Origin: Clostridium sp. CAG:492
GTDB taxonomy: Bacteria > Bacillota > Clostridia > TANB77 > CAG-508
Direction: 5' to 3'
NCBI GenBank assembly: GCA_000434335.1
Contig: FR878324.1
Span: forward strand, 1-55,826
Length of the DNA: 55,826 nucleotides
The notes under the pieces were generated by a model, which saw nothing but the letters and a program-made list of their open reading frames with translations, searched no databases and was not told where the DNA came from. Shown here piece by piece: positions 53,415-55,826 of this stretch (its first letter is position 1; each line of letters begins with the position of its first letter). A program made the translations under genes and the position numbers.

Positions 53415-53506
53415 CTGGGACGGTCCTTGACCTATTCTTTTCAAGAGCCCTTTTCCCTTTCTTTTTTTTTGAGGACCGTCCCAATTTTTTCAAGAACCGT
53501 CCCTAT
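53415..53506. repeat. GGGACGGTCC palindromic repeats (copy 9)
   Basis: CTGGGACGGTCCTTGACC and GGACCGTCCCAATTTTTTCA arms face each other, with a third AAGAACCGTCCCTATTTTTT to the right. Closer in sequence to copy 1 than to the TTGTCAA-flanked copies, so two subfamilies exist. Fills the spacer between the FtsX-type gene and gpmA. Confidence 0.8.
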
Positions 53507-53516
53507 TTTTTTGTTG

Positions 53517-55826
53517 TTATTCGTTTGCTTTTAAGCTTGTGACCATGTCTATACTTTTTACTTTTTTTGATAGCACTTTGTTTACTACCCATGATACTAT
53601 GTATGTTCCTAGTATTGCATATAAATATGACACAAAATTTATTTTTGCACTAAAGTCATAATTATCTCCAAGTGCTGCTTTGAAAATATAATCTGTCATT
53701 ATAAATCCTAGTGGTAAACCTAGTATTATTGCAACAATTGTAATCCAAATATTTTGTTTTATAAATATCTTTTTTATTTGTTTATCTTTAAAACCTAATA
53801 CTTTTAATGTTGCAAATTGATATTGTTTTTCACTAAAGGATAATATTCCTAAATTATATATAATAACAAAACCTAGTATTGCTGAAACAAGTATTAATAT
53901 AACAATCATCATCTTCATTGTTTGTAACATACTTTGCATTCCTTGTTTTAATGTTTCAATACCTTGAATTGTTTTTACACCTTCAATTTCTGTAGTGTTA
54001 CTTAAATCATAATTCGTATATACTGAATCAGCCTTATATGTTAAACCTAATTCTTCTGCATATTTTCTTGTCATAGTAAGAGATTGACTTTGTGGGTCAC
54101 GGTTTAATCCAACAATTTTGGTTGTATACCATTTGTCATTACCAAATACATGCCATGTTATTTCATCGTCAACATTTAAATTTAATTTATTGGCTAATTT
54201 TTCTGTAACATATACTCCTCCATCTTTTAATTCAATTATTTCTTTTTTATGTCCAGTTGTCTTTAAAACTTCTTTTGCATCATTTATTGTAATTGAATTA
54301 GCTTCTTTAGATTCATCACTTTTTTTAATTTCAATTCCTAAAGTTTGACTTGTTTGATTTCCATATTCATTAATTATTTTATCATATTGTTCATTAGTAT
54401 AATCATCTTCAAGTGTAAGTTTATATTTAAATTTATAAAGATCATCAAATTGCCAATCTAAATATGAATTCATTGTATCTAGCATTCCAAATGCACAAAC
54501 GATAAGCATTGTACATCCTATTACACCAACAATTCCCATTATTGTTCTACCTTTATTTCTAGCAATATCTCTTAAATTCCATCTTGTTGATAATGATGAT
54601 TTTTTAAATATTCCTTTTGTTGTTAAATCGAATTTAGTTTGTTTAACTTTTGGAATTTCTAATCTTAAAGCTTCACTAGCAGGTTCTTTTAGCACTTTTC
54701 TACATGATAAATATGTTACAAATGTTATAAGTAGTATAACTGCAATTGCTAAAATATATACAATTGGTAAAATTACAGTATGGTATACTGGCATTTCAAA
54801 ATATGAAACTTCCATATTTAAGAAAAACTTTCCAAGTGATAAATCCCCAACCACAACGGCTACTATACTTGCTACTATGCTTATATAAAATCCGTAACTA
54901 ATATAATGTCTAATAATTTTATTATTTTTAAAACCTAAAGCTTTTAATGTTCCTATTTGTGTTCTTTGTTTTTTTACAAACCTATTCATAGTTGTTACAA
55001 CTGATAATACAGCTATAAATAAGAATAGTACTGTAAATACACTAGAATATGTTTGACCTTCTTCAATTTCTGAATTATATGTTACATATGATGCACTTGC
55101 CTCTCTGTCTGTTACAGCAATTGCAGACTTTATGTTGTTTTCAATATCAGCTTTTGTTTCGCTTAATTTATCTGTATTATCAACATCTACAATCATTGAA
55201 TTGAAAACATAATAATCTTCTATATTAAAATTTGGAATACTATTTTCTATCATTTGGTTATCTATATTAACTCCACTTTGAGCTAACATTGGATTTGTTT
55301 CCATCATTTTTTGTTTTAAATTATCATATATATAATCTTTTGGAAATTCGTTTATTGACATATATACATATCCAAAATCTTTATGATTTGGAAATATTTC
55401 AGACTCATCTTTTACTGCATATACATGGTCTGGTGTATTTATTAATCCTACTACTTTTTCTTTTATTTTATATTTTTGATATGTAAGAGTTATTTCATCT
55501 CCAACTTTTAAATTTAATGTTTTAGCTAAATAACTATCAAACCAAAGGCCAGACTTTTCTTTATCAAATCCTTCTCCATCCACAACATACATTTTTGAAA
55601 TATTATTTGATTCAATAAAATTTGCTTCTATTGTAATATCATCATAATTATCTAATGTTGTTGTTAATGTTAATGCTCTTTCTGCATCTTTAATATTATC
55701 AAGCTCTTTTACTTGTTTTAAATCATCTTTTGAAAAATTTAAACCTGATAACCATAAATCTTGAAGATTATTTTTTTCGTAATAATTATCTGCACTTACT
55801 TGCATTCCATCCATATACGCATGAAC
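53517..55826 (-). CDS. Large FtsX-family ABC transporter permease, 5' end off the window
   Basis: At least 769 residues; the frame stays open through base 55826, so the start is outside. Visible layout: an extracellular domain (1-260), helices at about 267-287, 310-332 and 350-372 (TVLFLFIAVLSVVTTMNRFV), a further helix near 426-446, a second extracellular loop (455-635) and three final helices (MMIVILILVSAILGFVIIYN and others). Two FtsX/MacB domains in tandem. Its ATPase partner should lie beyond the right edge (upstream). Confidence 0.85.
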   Translation of the reverse strand, partial: VHAYMDGMQVSADNYYEKNNLQDLWLSGLNFSKDDLKQVKELDNIKDAERALTLTTTLDNYDDITIEANFIESNNISKMYVVDGEGFDKEKSGLWFDSYLAKTLNLKVGDEITLTYQKYKIKEKVVGLINTPDHVYAVKDESEIFPNHKDFGYVYMSINEFPKDYIYDNLKQKMMETNPMLAQSGVNIDNQMIENSIPNFNIEDYYVFNSMIVDVDNTDKLSETKADIENNIKSAIAVTDREASASYVTYNSEIEEGQTYSSVFTVLFLFIAVLSVVTTMNRFVKKQRTQIGTLKALGFKNNKIIRHYISYGFYISIVASIVAVVVGDLSLGKFFLNMEVSYFEMPVYHTVILPIVYILAIAVILLITFVTYLSCRKVLKEPASEALRLEIPKVKQTKFDLTTKGIFKKSSLSTRWNLRDIARNKGRTIMGIVGVIGCTMLIVCAFGMLDTMNSYLDWQFDDLYKFKYKLTLEDDYTNEQYDKIINEYGNQTSQTLGIEIKKSDESKEANSITINDAKEVLKTTGHKKEIIELKDGGVYVTEKLANKLNLNVDDEITWHVFGNDKWYTTKIVGLNRDPQSQSLTMTRKYAEELGLTYKADSVYTNYDLSNTTEIEGVKTIQGIETLKQGMQSMLQTMKMMIVILILVSAILGFVIIYNLGILSFSEKQYQFATLKVLGFKDKQIKKIFIKQNIWITIVAIILGLPLGFIMTDYIFKAALGDNYDFSAKINFVSYLYAILGTYIVSWVVNKVLSKKVKSIDMVTSLKANE

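Noticed and set aside
1..55826. CRISPR arrays, tRNA or rRNA genes
   Set aside because: No regularly spaced repeats with unique spacers and no cloverleaf or rRNA-like segment were seen on either strand. Repeats found are dispersed palindromes.

Overview
The window looks like a low-GC, Gram-positive anaerobe of the Clostridia, probably an uncultured gut lineage. The base composition is very AT-rich and genes have strong AGGAGG-type ribosome binding sites. TGG is used for Trp and the code appears standard. Firmicutes-specific elements are present: T-box leaders on thrS and pheS, an infC-rpmI-rplT leader of the L20 type, CdaA, BofA, YaaL/DUF2508, a GHKL histidine kinase and an OLE-type RNA with its membrane-protein partner. 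Genus and species cannot be set from this sequence. Almost every gene is on the minus strand; only three small unknown genes are on the plus strand.

Layout, left to right. 0-5 kb: aminopeptidase C, a 51-residue protein, and an operon of a DXS-like synthase, a MerR regulator and a flavodoxin with a textbook MerR promoter and operator, bracketed by inverted copies of a GGGGACGG palindromic repeat. 5-17 kb: an alpha/beta hydrolase, a PF06541 membrane protein, deoB, thrS with its T-box, tgt and queA (queuosine), a secreted zincin and greA. 17-25 kb: an unknown protein, a secreted GH18 glycosidase, pgi, an orphan AgrC-like kinase and an ABC exporter operon whose permease is frameshifted. 25-30 kb: a frameshifted ABC-F protein, a TsaC/Sua5-type protein, a 62-residue peptide and an iron alcohol dehydrogenase.

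30-36 kb holds the most notable block: a small plus-strand gene that seems to start with AUA, a four-helix membrane protein directly downstream of a roughly 590-nt transcribed, structured non-coding region (candidate OLE RNA plus OapA), then rplT-rpmI-infC. infC itself starts with AUA behind an almost identical ribosome binding region. recQ and hpf follow.

36-42 kb is accessory in character: short unknown genes with their own promoters, a possible antisense-controlled micropeptide, a patatin next to a membrane-anchored SF2 helicase, and a plus-strand gene behind a structured leader. 42-56 kb is housekeeping: truA, cdaA, pheS-pheT with a T-box, yaaL, a P-loop protein, ldh, bofA, a COG2509 FAD oxidoreductase, gpmA and a large FtsX-type permease that runs off the right edge. 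Several spacers here carry the same GGGGACGG palindromes, one of them inside the pheS leader.
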